This document shows, in pieces, positions 16,284-25,134 of a stretch of DNA of 64,000 bases. Within the stretch, counting starts at the first letter, position 1. The number at the start of each line of letters is the position of its first letter. The position numbers were made by a program, and so were the translations under genes. The stretch is from Pseudanabaena minima. Its GTDB lineage: Bacteria > Cyanobacteriota > Cyanobacteriia > Pseudanabaenales > Pseudanabaenaceae. The notes beneath the pieces are model-generated. The model saw only the letters and a program-made list of their open reading frames with translations. It ran no database searches and was not told where the DNA came from. The stretch covers positions 434,001 through 498,000 of the forward strand of contig NZ_CP159508.1 of the NCBI RefSeq assembly GCF_051131155.1, in the 5' to 3' direction.

Positions 16284-18005
16284 ATGACCACAATTCTAGT
16301 CATCGAAGATGTAGAAGCTTTGCGCGAAGAAATCATGGAGACTCTCTCCTATGAAGGTTTTGATGTACTGGGGGCAGAGAATGGAGTTGTTGGTGTCCAA
16401 ATCGCCAAAACCTATTTGCCAAATTTGATTATCTGTGACATAGCTATGCCAGAACTAGATGGCTATGGAACCCTGGTTGCACTGCGAAAAGAGCCAAAAA
16501 CGTCAATGATTCCGTTTATATTTCTGACGGCGATGACCGAAAAAGCGGATATGCGTCAAGCGATGCAACTAGGAGCAGATGACTATCTTACTAAGCCGTT
16601 TACCTCTACGGAATTGTTAGGTGCGATCGCCTCACGATTGCAAAAGTACAACTCTGTTAGAGAGCATTACTATGATGAAATCAAAGCCGTGGGAGAAAGA
16701 TTTGAATATTTATCTCATCACGATGGTTTGACTCAACTACCAAATCGCATTCTTTTTCATGAATCACTGAGCCAAGCTGTATTACACGCCAAGATTAATA
16801 ACAAATCTCTAGCTTTGTTGTTTCTGGATATGGACAACTTTAATATCATTAACAACACGCTTGGCAATGATATCGGCGATCAATTATTTAAAGCGATCGC
16901 CGAACGACTAAAGCGCTATACAGCTCCATGCGATATGGTGGCGAGAATACAGGGAGACGAATTTGCACTGATCATTTCTGATATCAAAGATCCGACTAGT
17001 ATCAAAATGGAAACCCAAAAAATATTAGATTTATTAAGTCGCCCTTACAATCTATATGGACATGAGGTTTTTATTACTAGTAGTATTGGCATCACTATTT
17101 TTCCTGAAGATCATCAAGAGGTAGAAGGATTAATCAAAAATGCTGAATTAGCAATGTATTACGCCAAAAATCATGGCAGGAATAGCTATAAACTCTACAG
17201 TTCAGACCTGAATGCACAATCTTCAGAATATATGGCGTTAGCCAATAGCCTGCATCGCGCCATTGATCGCAATGAACTGCGGGTTTTTTATCAGCCTCTA
17301 GTGGATCTCCAATCTGGGCAAATTGTCGGTGCAGAAGCCTTAGCCAGATGGCAACATCCAGATTTAGGGATTATTATGCCAAGCAAGTTTATCCCCGTTG
17401 CTGAACAAACAGGACTAATTCTCCGTTTGAGTGAGGTAATCCTCTATTCAGTATGTGAACAAATGCGATTATGGCGCAATTCTGGCATAAATTACGGATT
17501 TGTGGCAGTTAATCTATCTGGTCAACATTTTCGACCAGACAACAATCTAATTGAACTAATCAGTAAGGTTTTACAAGAAACTGGGACTGAACCAGAGCAT
17601 TTAGAACTTGAGCTTACTGAAAGTATCATTATGCAAAATGCCGAGTTTACAATTCAGGTGCTCTCTCAATTACAGGCGATTGGCGTAAAAATAGCGATCG
17701 ATGATTTTGGCACAGGCTATTCTTCTCTAAGCTACCTTAAACACTTTCCCGTCAATACTCTGAAGATTGATCGCTGTTTTATTCAAGACATCACCACAGA
17801 TCGGCATGATGCGACGATTTCCCTAGCTATCATTGATCTTGCTCATAGTTTGTCATTGCAAGTTATCGCTGAAGGTGTCGAGACTGCCGAGCAGATTCAG
17901 TTGTTAAAAGATAATAGTTGCGATCAGGTACAAGGTTATTTCTTTAGTCCACCATTACCTGCACCTGAGTTTGAGAAAATGTTGATTGATGGTAAATGCT
18001 TATAG
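16284..18005 (+). CDS. Response regulator with GGDEF and EAL domains
   Basis: A 573-residue regulator: REC (1-125, phosphoacceptor Asp52 in IICDIAMPELDG, Lys in LTKPF), then GGDEF (about 145-305) and EAL (about 320-565). The GGDEF signature is changed to RIQGDEF (Gln223), so cyclase activity is doubtful. The EAL half looks active: Glu351-Ala-Leu in GAEALARW, LELTES, and AIDDFGTGYSSL with its metal-binding aspartates, and AEGVETAEQ. It would most likely degrade cyclic di-GMP, possibly with GTP-modulated control by the GGDEF part. It is the second gene of an operon with the LOV/cyanobacteriochrome kinase, presumably its phosphodonor. Confidence 0.93.
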   Translation: MTTILVIEDVEALREEIMETLSYEGFDVLGAENGVVGVQIAKTYLPNLIICDIAMPELDGYGTLVALRKEPKTSMIPFIFLTAMTEKADMRQAMQLGADDYLTKPFTSTELLGAIASRLQKYNSVREHYYDEIKAVGERFEYLSHHDGLTQLPNRILFHESLSQAVLHAKINNKSLALLFLDMDNFNIINNTLGNDIGDQLFKAIAERLKRYTAPCDMVARIQGDEFALIISDIKDPTSIKMETQKILDLLSRPYNLYGHEVFITSSIGITIFPEDHQEVEGLIKNAELAMYYAKNHGRNSYKLYSSDLNAQSSEYMALANSLHRAIDRNELRVFYQPLVDLQSGQIVGAEALARWQHPDLGIIMPSKFIPVAEQTGLILRLSEVILYSVCEQMRLWRNSGINYGFVAVNLSGQHFRPDNNLIELISKVLQETGTEPEHLELELTESIIMQNAEFTIQVLSQLQAIGVKIAIDDFGTGYSSLSYLKHFPVNTLKIDRCFIQDITTDRHDATISLAIIDLAHSLSLQVIAEGVETAEQIQLLKDNSCDQVQGYFFSPPLPAPEFEKMLIDGKCL

Positions 18006-18086
18006 AAGAAAACACTCTACGCCCTCATTTTTTGTTGATTTATTAATGCTATAAACTTTTACTTGAGTCCTTTTAACCCACACGTC

Positions 18087-19157
18087 ATGAGTAAATCTAA
18101 ACGCGCCTTAATTACAGGTATTACTGGTCAAGATGGATCTTATCTATCAGAACTTCTACTAGCTAAAGGATATGAAGTCCACGGCATCATTCGTCGATCC
18201 TCGACGATTAATACTGATCGCCTCGATCATATGTATCAAGACCCACATCTACCAGAAACTAAATTATTCCTGCACTATGGCGATTTGACTGACGGTACAA
18301 CTTTGGGACGGATTTTAGAAGCAGTTCGACCTCATGAAGTATTTAATCTTGGTGCTCAGTCCCATGTGCGCGTTAGTTTTGACTCACCTGAATATACGGT
18401 TGATGCAGTGGGGATGGGAACTTTACGTTTACTAGAAGCATTGCGTGACTATCAACAACGCAACACTCGTGAAATTCGTTTTTATCAAGCAGGCTCATCG
18501 GAGATGTATGGCTTGGTGCAAGCAGTACCCCAAAATGAAGATACGCCTTTCTATCCGCGTAGTCCCTATGCCTGTGCCAAGGTCTATGCTCATTGGCAAA
18601 CGATTAATTACCGCGAATCCTATGGGCTATTTGCTTGTAATGGCATTTTGTTTAATCATGAGTCACCTCGTCGTGGCGAAACCTTTGTGACCAGAAAGAT
18701 TACAAGGGCGATCGCTCGCATTGTTGCTAATCAGCAAAAAAAACTGTACTTAGGTAATCTGGACTCTAAACGGGATTGGGGCTACGCCAAAGACTATGTA
18801 GAGGCGATGTGGTTAATGTTGCAACAGGAAAAGCCTGATGACTATGTGATCTCCACGGGGGAAACACATTCAGTGCGCGAGTTTTTAGAAGAGGCTTTTG
18901 CATACGTCAATCTCAAGTGGGAAGACTATGTAGAGATTGATCCACGCTATTTTCGTCCTGCTGAAGTGGATTTGTTATTAGGCGACTCGACTAAGGCAAA
19001 ACAAAAGCTAGGTTGGGAGCCTAAAGTTACCTTCAAGGCTTTAGTTGAGCTAATGGTAGATGCAGATTTAGAAGCATTGGGTTTGCCTAACCCTAAAGGC
19101 ACTCAGTCTCAGGATATTGCTACATTGAGAAATATTGGACAAGGATCGACTTGGTAG
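18087..19157 (+). CDS. gmd: GDP-mannose 4,6-dehydratase
   Basis: Makes GDP-4-keto-6-deoxymannose from GDP-mannose, the first step to GDP-L-fucose for surface polysaccharides. This 356-residue short-chain dehydrogenase has the NADP motif ITGITGQDGSYLSELLL, the RRSSTINTDRLDH segment, QAGSSEMYG with catalytic Ser/Glu, and YxxxK as SPYACAKVYAHW. HESPRRGETFVTRKI is diagnostic for Gmd. The ATG at 18087 (MSKSKRALITG) is preferred over an in-frame TTG at 18063. The next enzyme, fcl, follows on the same strand after a short hairpin. Confidence 0.96.
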   Translation: MSKSKRALITGITGQDGSYLSELLLAKGYEVHGIIRRSSTINTDRLDHMYQDPHLPETKLFLHYGDLTDGTTLGRILEAVRPHEVFNLGAQSHVRVSFDSPEYTVDAVGMGTLRLLEALRDYQQRNTREIRFYQAGSSEMYGLVQAVPQNEDTPFYPRSPYACAKVYAHWQTINYRESYGLFACNGILFNHESPRRGETFVTRKITRAIARIVANQQKKLYLGNLDSKRDWGYAKDYVEAMWLMLQQEKPDDYVISTGETHSVREFLEEAFAYVNLKWEDYVEIDPRYFRPAEVDLLLGDSTKAKQKLGWEPKVTFKALVELMVDADLEALGLPNPKGTQSQDIATLRNIGQGSTW

Positions 19158-19189
19158 ATTAAAAGCCCTGCAACGCAGGGCTTTTAATC
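19157..19189 (+). terminator. Hairpin between gmd and fcl
   Basis: GATTAAAAGCCCTG pairs with CAGGGCTTTTAATC around a CAACG loop, with T residues within the stem's 3' arm. It overlaps the gmd stop and may attenuate rather than fully separate gmd and fcl. Confidence 0.75.
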
Positions 19190-19216
19190 TACTCGTACTT
19201 TACTGAAGAAATTTTT

Positions 19217-20173
19217 ATGACAGACAATCAATCAAAACTACAATTCAAAGATCAAAAGATTCTAGTAACTGGTGGTGCTGGCTTTTTAGGAAAGCAGGTG
19301 ATTGCCCAATTGATCGCTGCAGGTGCGAGCAAAGATTTGATCACTGTACCCAGATCAAAAGATGATGATTTGCGATCGCTTGCTGTCTGTGAAAAAGTTG
19401 TTCAAGACCAAGATCTAATTATTCATCTTGCCGCACATGTTGGGGGCATTGGGCTCAATCGTGAAAAACCTGCCGAACTTTTTTATGACAATTTGATGAT
19501 GGGTGTGCAGTTAATCCATGCTGCTTATCAAGCTAAAGTTCAAAAATTTGTTTGTGTTGGCACAATTTGCGCCTATCCCAACTTTACACCCGTACCATTT
19601 AAAGAGGAAGATCTCTGGAATGGCTATCCTGAAGTTACCAATGCGCCCTATGGTGTCGCCAAAAAAGCCTTGCTAGTGCAGCTACAGTCCTATCGTCAAC
19701 AGTATGGGTTTAATGGTATTTACCTGCTGCCAGTTAATCTCTATGGACCAGAAGATAATTTTGATCCACGTAGCTCCCATGTAATTCCTGCACTAATTCG
19801 TAAGGTTTATGAGGCTCAGCAAAAAGGAGATCGCCACATTTCGGTATGGGGTGACGGTACACCAACTAGAGAATTTGTCTATTCTGAAGATGCCGCCAGA
19901 GGAATCGTTATGGCATCAGCGACTTATAACGAGTCAGATCCTGTAAATATTGGTACTGGCTCGGAGATTTCCATCAAGGACTTGATCCATTTGATTTGTG
20001 AATTAATGGGATACGATGGCGAAATTGTCTGGGAAACTGACAAACCCAATGGACAGCCTCGCCGTTGCCTTGATGTGGAAAGGGCTAAACAAGCTTTTGG
20101 GTTTACTGCACAGGTAGGTTTTCGTGAAGGGTTAAATCAAACGATTGATTGGTATCGTCAAAATGCCGTCTAA
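19217..20173 (+). CDS. fcl: GDP-L-fucose synthase
   Basis: Epimerises and reduces GDP-4-keto-6-deoxymannose to GDP-L-fucose with NADPH. The 318-residue product has the nucleotide motif VTGGAGFLGKQVI, AAHVGGIG, the catalytic Tyr-x3-Lys in PYGVAKKALLVQ, NLYGPEDNFDP and the C-terminal GFTAQVGFREGLNQTIDWY, all typical of Fcl/WcaG. It directly follows gmd, so the two form the complete GDP-mannose to GDP-fucose branch used for O-antigen or exopolysaccharide. Ends in a strong hairpin. Confidence 0.96.
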   Translation: MTDNQSKLQFKDQKILVTGGAGFLGKQVIAQLIAAGASKDLITVPRSKDDDLRSLAVCEKVVQDQDLIIHLAAHVGGIGLNREKPAELFYDNLMMGVQLIHAAYQAKVQKFVCVGTICAYPNFTPVPFKEEDLWNGYPEVTNAPYGVAKKALLVQLQSYRQQYGFNGIYLLPVNLYGPEDNFDPRSSHVIPALIRKVYEAQQKGDRHISVWGDGTPTREFVYSEDAARGIVMASATYNESDPVNIGTGSEISIKDLIHLICELMGYDGEIVWETDKPNGQPRRCLDVERAKQAFGFTAQVGFREGLNQTIDWYRQNAV

Positions 20174-20176
20174 ATA

Positions 20177-20219
20177 GCTATTCAAAAAGAGCGGTGCTTC
20201 GTGCCGCTCTTTTTGAATA
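20177..20219 (+). terminator. Terminator after fcl
   Basis: CTATTCAAAAAGAGCGG pairs with its complement around the tip TGCTTCGTGC; the 3' arm contains a T-run. The tip is of the same GCNNNGC kind as in the dispersed repeats. Confidence 0.8.
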
Positions 20220-20351
20220 GAAACAAAAAAATTTGATTTTTCGTACTTTCAAGTCTTGCATATGTACCAAGCTTTGGTATGATTAAAATCCGCACGACGA
20301 AATAAACAACTTCGCAAAAAATTTTGCGATTGCCTTTGTTGAGTTAAGCGA

Positions 20352-20438
20352 GGAGAGATGGCCGAGTGGTTGAAGGCGCAGCACTGGAAATGCTGTTTAG
20401 GGGTAACTTTAACGAGGGTTCGAATCCCTCTCTCTCCG
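20352..20438 (+). tRNA. tRNA-Ser (anticodon GGA)
   Basis: An 87-nt cloverleaf with acceptor stem GGAGAGA/TCTCTCC, discriminator G, D-arm GGCCGAGTGGTTGAAGGC, anticodon stem CAGCA/TGCTG with loop CTGGAAA (anticodon GGA), a long class II variable arm typical of serine tRNAs, and T-arm GAGGGTTCGAATCCCTC. CCA is not encoded. It reads UCC and UCU codons. Confidence 0.97.
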
Positions 20439-20441
20439 TAC

Positions 20442-20480
20442 ACAAAATAGAGATAGCGCTTTGCGCTATCTCTATTTTGT
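20442..20480 (+). terminator. Hairpin terminator after tRNA-Ser
   Basis: ACAAAATAGAGATAGCGC pairs with its reverse complement around a TTT tip, starting four bases after the tRNA. The 3' arm ends in TTTTGTTTT. Confidence 0.8.
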
Positions 20481-20539
20481 TTTGATGGCGATTGCTATAG
20501 TAAAGCGTAAAGCAACACAGCTAAGGACTTGATTTTTAT

Positions 20540-21583
20540 ATGCTTTATACACCACCTTGGCATCTCACCAATGGGCTGCTGATGACCCTTTATACTGCTT
20601 TGCGGGTAAGTCGAAAATGGGAAGACTTCACAGTTGAACCAGAACCTATTTACCAAGAGCATATTTTTACAGGTGCAAATGGTGTGCCGATCTTTGGTAA
20701 ATATGCAATTCCACAAAATGCGAAAGGAACAATAGTGGGAACCTATGGCATTACTGGAGATTTGGATAATCAGTGGTTTCTCAAAATTCTAGGGCGTAAG
20801 GCGATCGCTAAAGGATATGCCGTTGTTTTGTTTGATTGGCGAGCGCATGGCAAAACAGCAGAGCTTTCCCCAGCATTGACATCTGATGGACTATATGAAG
20901 GCGAAGATTTTATTAGGATTGCCAATACCGCTAAACAATTAGGATGTCCTGCTCCCTTTTGGCTAACGGGATATTCCCTTGGTGGTCAGTTAGCTTTATG
21001 GGGGATCAAGGCTGGAGAGACGATCGCCAGTTGGGGGAGCGATTTAAAAATTACATCTGCTGATATTGCAGGCGGAGCCGTAATTTGTCCTAGCGTTGAC
21101 TCCAATCGATCGCTTACTTATTTAGTCAAAGATGAACTGGGTAGATTTCTGGAAAAGGCGATCGCTCGAGAATTAAAGAAACTAGGACGGAGCATAGCAA
21201 AAATGCATCCTGAAGCAATCAATCGTGATGCCGTAGAACGTGCTAATAGCATTTGGGGGTTTGACAATGAATTGACGATCGCCAAATTAGGCTTTGACTC
21301 TGTAGAGGAATATTACGATGCAAGTTGTCCGTTATATTTCATGCCGCTTTTGCAAAAGCCAACCTTAATTCTTTATGCTGCTGATGATCCAATGTTTGAT
21401 CCGTCAATCATTCCAGATTTAGAAAAAATTGCCGAAGATAATCCTGCAATTAAACTTATGGTCACACAGTATGGAGGGCATGTTGGTTATGTTAGTAGCA
21501 AAAAAAGCCAAAACCAATATGGCGATCGCGATCGTTGGTGGGCATGGAATCGCGTTTTTGAATGGATAGAATCTCAATCATAA
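20540..21583 (+). CDS. Alpha/beta hydrolase
   Basis: A 347-residue protein of the alpha/beta-hydrolase fold. The oxyanion region TYGITGDLDN, the FDWRAHGKT loop, the nucleophile elbow GYSLGGQLALWG (Ser in G-Y-S-L-G), the acid loop LYAADDPMFDP and the late histidine in QYGGHVGYV make a complete Ser-Asp-His triad. It resembles the YheT/Alp-type hydrolase group (long lid, about 340 residues), whose substrates are mostly unknown. No signal peptide; the N-terminus has a weakly hydrophobic stretch. It lies between the tRNA and a convergent unknown gene 9 bp away. Confidence 0.88.
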   Translation: MLYTPPWHLTNGLLMTLYTALRVSRKWEDFTVEPEPIYQEHIFTGANGVPIFGKYAIPQNAKGTIVGTYGITGDLDNQWFLKILGRKAIAKGYAVVLFDWRAHGKTAELSPALTSDGLYEGEDFIRIANTAKQLGCPAPFWLTGYSLGGQLALWGIKAGETIASWGSDLKITSADIAGGAVICPSVDSNRSLTYLVKDELGRFLEKAIARELKKLGRSIAKMHPEAINRDAVERANSIWGFDNELTIAKLGFDSVEEYYDASCPLYFMPLLQKPTLILYAADDPMFDPSIIPDLEKIAEDNPAIKLMVTQYGGHVGYVSSKKSQNQYGDRDRWWAWNRVFEWIESQS

Positions 21584-21592
21584 CAACAAGCC

Positions 21593-22978
21593 CTAAAAGT
21601 TTAGAGTTTTAGTCGTGTCCTCTTGCTCAAGCCGTTCAAAATGCTCAACTGATTTATGCTCTAAATCGACAAACCTCTTTAACTGCGAAAACACCCGATA
21701 GTTGTCTAAATTGATATCGGCTAGATCATTCTCAACATTTTTCATTTTAATTAAGCTATAGTCTGTATCCTCATCAAAAATAGCAAGTGTGACATTTAAA
21801 ACATCAAGAAAATTAATAAAAGAACGACATTCTGTTTCATCATATACGCTATAAAACTTGAGTAATTCAGCAATATAGCTTTCCAAATAAAAGCGAATAT
21901 GCGGCAAAATTAGAACAATTTTTAGTAATAAAATTATCGGATTCAGAAAGTTGTCATATTCTAGTGATAACTTTAAAAATTCAGAGGGCTTACGGCGTTC
22001 ATTTAACAGCAGATATTGCAAAACCCGATTACAAGTTGCGTAAAGTAAACTAATAGGCATTATTTCTTCATCGCGATGTTCTTGAAAATGTTTTAATTTC
22101 TCAACAACTGTCAAACGTAATACCTCAGAAACCTCTAAATCATTCTGCGATATACCTAGGTAATCAAGTAGTCTGACTTTGAATTCTAAGAAAGTTATAT
22201 TCTGAATTTGTTCATAAAAGTTTTTGGCAGCTTTGCGATAGTTGTCATTGCCCTGCTTATTCAATACTCTTTTAATTAAAAGTAGTACCCCATCACCCAA
22301 ATTGGTTGGATTTGGACGTTGAGGATGTGCGCCTAATCTGGAATCAATACGCGCCGTATACATTGCTAAATCAAACTTAAATTGTTTCTTGATCTTTCGA
22401 GATAAATTTGCGGCATATTGACGTTGTTCTAAAGGCTTTCTTGGATCAGCATATTCCGAGATGAGTAGATATGAGGAAAAACGCTCACTCCAGTTATGAT
22501 AGCTCTTGCTTATACCAGCTCTGCCTGAGAGCGATCGCAGCGTATTATATTCTTCAGATTGAACAAACTTTTGGAGCCAATATCTTAACTTCTTGAGCTT
22601 ATGAATTTTGGTGGGAATGCCAATAGTATCTGATAAGAAAAGATCAACTAACTTTTGGCAAGCACTGATATTTCCATTAATTGCCCAGTTGTTATTGAGA
22701 ATATAGCAACAGCGTAAAAGAGCATACTTGAACTCACTTTCTTTATTGTGAAAAATAATTTCACCTAGAGCATAATAAGCATTAACATTATCAATCTCTT
22801 CATATCTGATGAATAATTTGTCAAACTGATTTAAAATTACTTCAGCATCATAATGTTTGATAATTCCTAAAAAGAAGTTATAAATATGTTGCTGAGCCTT
22901 CTCTATGCTACCAGCCGTTATATCGGTTACTGGTTCAGAGAATCGATTAAATTGATTTTGATTATAAAACTGTGTCAT
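21593..22978 (-). CDS. Unknown 461-residue helical protein
   Basis: I do not recognise this protein. It is almost entirely alpha-helical, lysine/glutamate/asparagine-rich and without membrane helix or signal peptide, although a hydrophobic segment (FLNPIILLLKIVLILPHIRF) lies near residue 350. The conserved-looking parts are FSSYLLISEYADPRKPLEQR and AMYTARIDSRLGAHPQRPNP. The gene is more AT-rich than its neighbours and is followed upstream by a 1.2-kb gene-poor stretch, which could mean acquisition by transfer, though one HIP1 octamer lies within it. The start ATG at 22978 is not preceded by a clear ribosome site. Confidence 0.7.
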   Translation of the reverse strand: MTQFYNQNQFNRFSEPVTDITAGSIEKAQQHIYNFFLGIIKHYDAEVILNQFDKLFIRYEEIDNVNAYYALGEIIFHNKESEFKYALLRCCYILNNNWAINGNISACQKLVDLFLSDTIGIPTKIHKLKKLRYWLQKFVQSEEYNTLRSLSGRAGISKSYHNWSERFSSYLLISEYADPRKPLEQRQYAANLSRKIKKQFKFDLAMYTARIDSRLGAHPQRPNPTNLGDGVLLLIKRVLNKQGNDNYRKAAKNFYEQIQNITFLEFKVRLLDYLGISQNDLEVSEVLRLTVVEKLKHFQEHRDEEIMPISLLYATCNRVLQYLLLNERRKPSEFLKLSLEYDNFLNPIILLLKIVLILPHIRFYLESYIAELLKFYSVYDETECRSFINFLDVLNVTLAIFDEDTDYSLIKMKNVENDLADINLDNYRVFSQLKRFVDLEHKSVEHFERLEQEDTTKTLNF

Positions 22979-23860
22979 ATTAATATTTTCTTTAACAACA
23001 GCAAAAAATCTTGAATTTTAGACTTGACTATAACAACTCTAAATCGCTTATAACTTGATAAGTTTGCGAGAGAGCATACCCTTCAGGTTAAGTCTTCCAC
23101 AAATTATTTAGGATTGCTATACATTATACTAATCAACAAAAAAATTCATCTAAACTTATCTCATTCAAATAACTTATTGTTTTGGGATAGAGTTCTAATA
23201 ATTCGCCGTTAAAGCTATTTATCAGAAAATTTAGGTTTTAGAATGATTTAGATTTGTTTCTTTGGATTAATTCAATATAGTAAAAATGCTGTATAAGTAC
23301 GTAGTAATTTTTATTGTGAATTCTAAACTTGTAATGACAGAGATATTAATAAGCCTAAAATCACGATTTCTGCGATTTTGCTTATGACAGACTCTGCTCA
23401 AAATTGATTCATATCATGAGAATTACTAAGTAGCTAAGCGGAATCAAATATAAAATTCAAAACCTGTGAATTACGCTATACGTGTATCACAGGTTTTGAC
23501 GCTGATTTTTAATTATGCCTAGATACTTAATAAATAAATTTTACCTAAGGGAAATTTACTCTTACACACATTATATAATTTATGTAAAGTTGAGTCATGC
23601 TACTAAACGCTTATTTTTAAGGTATAGACTTTGCCGTAAGATAAGTAGCCGATTTTTGAAGTCATGGAGAATCGTGCCATCAAAAATTGAGTTATTGATT
23701 AAATTGCTGAATTCCACGTATTAATTTATTGATAAATATAGATTTTGGGATTTGTAGGAGCAAGCCCTGAAGATTGTCACCCAATCGAATTAAAAACAAG
23801 TCCTAGTCAATTATTTAGAGGTCCCAAACAGGGTTGCTATTCTGGTAATGGTTATTTATT

Positions 23861-23973
23861 GCTATAGCCACCTGTATCAGGACAAATCAAAACCCAAATA
23901 ATGTGAGGCGGCGCTTTGCGCCGCCTCACATTATTTGGGTTTTACGTCCTAACAAGAATGGCGACAGCTATAG
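23861..23973. repeat. Family B palindromic element, copy B3
   Basis: Arms GCTATAGCCACCTGTATCAG and AACAAGAATGGCGACAGC enclose CAAAACCCAAATAATGTGAG pairing with its complement around GCGGCGCTTTGCGCCGC. Inverse in orientation to copy B4, whose core stem is identical. Confidence 0.85.
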
Positions 23974-23991
23974 TAGCTATTTTCAGGGTAA

Positions 23992-24093
23992 TGCTGAAAT
24001 ACAAAATGGCTCAGCCATTTTATACTTTTAAAACTCTTACTGGGTTTAGTTTTTAATTCATAACAGTATCGTCACACTTTTGTGAATTGGTAT
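23992..24093 (-). repeat. Family C element, copy C2
   Basis: Inverted copy of C1: ends AATTGGTAT, linker ACTCTTACTGGGTTTAG, hairpin AAAATGGCTCAGCCATTTT and the AAAGTGTGA arm. The first hairpin is eroded (ATAACAGTATCGTCAC). Confidence 0.6.
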
Positions 24094-24192
24094 AAAAGTA
24101 GTTGTCCAATTTTGCTAAGTTTGACAAATAGGTTGTATAAAACCTTTATAAACCCAAGAGCTACTCGCAAAAATATAACCGACTAAATTAAG

Positions 24193-24816
24193 ATGCCAGC
24201 TTTTAAAATTTTTGATAACGATATTGATTTTGAAACTCTTCAAGAATATCTTGGCTGTGAGGTGATCGCCATTGATACTGAAACTATGGGGTTGATTCCC
24301 AGACGCGATCGCCTATGTTTAATTCAAATTTGCAATGATGATGAGACTGTAAGTTTGGTAAGAATCGCACAGGGCATTAAAAGTGCGCCCAACCTCAAGT
24401 ATTTATTTGAAGCCCCTGAAGTTAATAAGGTTTTTCATTTTGCTAGGTTTGATGTAGCAATGTTGGAAGCTCATCTTGGTATTGCCACTCATCCAATTTT
24501 CTGCACTAAAATTGCTAGCAAACTGGCGAGGACATATACCGACAAGCATGGTTTAAAGGAATTGGTTCGCGAACTTGAAAAAATTGAACTAGATAAAACT
24601 TCGCAATCTTCAGACTGGGGAAATGTCCAAGTTCTATCAGAAGCGCAACTACAGTATGCAGCTAATGACGTTCGATACTTATTATCTGTTTATCGCAAAC
24701 TGATTGAGATGCTGATTCGAGAAAATCGTTATGATTTAGCGAAAGCCTGTTTTGCTCATATTCCGACACTTGTTTATTTAGATTTACTAGGATATGCAGA
24801 TGTTTTTGCTCATTAA
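24193..24816 (+). CDS. RNase D-like 3'-5' exonuclease
   Basis: A 207-residue protein consisting of one DEDDy exonuclease domain. ExoI is VIAIDTETMGL (Asp, Glu), ExoII is HFARFDVAML (Asp) and ExoIII is YAANDVRYLLSVY (Tyr, Asp); DKHGLKELVRE is the usual linker motif. It lacks the HRDC domains of E. coli RNase D, as do many cyanobacterial and alphaproteobacterial short forms. Likely acts on structured RNA 3' ends such as tRNA precursors. A family B element follows. Confidence 0.9.
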   Translation: MPAFKIFDNDIDFETLQEYLGCEVIAIDTETMGLIPRRDRLCLIQICNDDETVSLVRIAQGIKSAPNLKYLFEAPEVNKVFHFARFDVAMLEAHLGIATHPIFCTKIASKLARTYTDKHGLKELVRELEKIELDKTSQSSDWGNVQVLSEAQLQYAANDVRYLLSVYRKLIEMLIRENRYDLAKACFAHIPTLVYLDLLGYADVFAH

Positions 24817-24877
24817 TGAAACACTGTTGACTTATCGCACGTAAGGAAATAGTCAAGGAAGGTATGAGATATGAAAT

Positions 24878-24995
24878 ATATAGCTGTCGCCATTCTTGTT
24901 AGGACATAAAACCCAAATAATGTGAGGCGGCGCAAAGCGCCGCCTCACATTATTTGGGTTTTGATTTGTCCTGATACAGGTGGCTATAGCTATAG
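24878..24995. repeat. Family B palindromic element, copy B4
   Basis: A textbook copy: ATATAGCTGTCGCCATTCTT and CAGGTGGCTATAGCTATAG arms, ACATAAAACCC and GGGTTTTGATTTGTCC inner arms, and the GTGAGGCGGCGCAAAGCGCC core. Same core as B3 but opposite overall orientation, 0.9 kb away, flanking the RNase D gene. Confidence 0.88.
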
Positions 24996-25021
24996 ATGCT
25001 TTCCAAAATATTAAGACAAAA

Positions 25022-25099
25022 AAGAGAAGCATTGCACTGTATGGAATGCTTCTCTTAATAAAGAATAAGTGGCGGCGCTTAGCGCCGCCACTTATTCTT
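25022..25099. repeat. Two consecutive simple hairpins
   Basis: AAGAGAAGCATT pairs with AATGCTTCTCTT (25022-25056), and AAGAATAAGTGGCGGCGC pairs with its complement around TTA (25061-25099), followed by a T-run. They may form terminators for the RNase D gene. Confidence 0.65.
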
Positions 25100-25134
25100 T
25101 TGTTTTTTAATCCTAAGCAAAACTTCTACTGTTG

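Larger units (their letters stand above)
22979..24192. other. Gene-poor AT-rich stretch with repeats
   Basis: About 1.2 kb without a convincing gene. It holds a palindrome at 23457-23500 (AAAACCTGTGA arms), a family B copy (23861-23973) and a family C copy (23992-24093). A 69-codon open frame at 23515-23724 has an implausible Lys/Arg/Tyr/Leu composition and no ribosome site. The part from 22979 to 23450 shows no structure I can interpret. Confidence 0.6.

Noticed and set aside
23515..23724. A 69-codon frame with many basic and aromatic residues
   Set aside because: No ribosome site, unusual composition and no family resemblance; likely chance in AT-rich DNA, although a decayed transposase fragment cannot be excluded.
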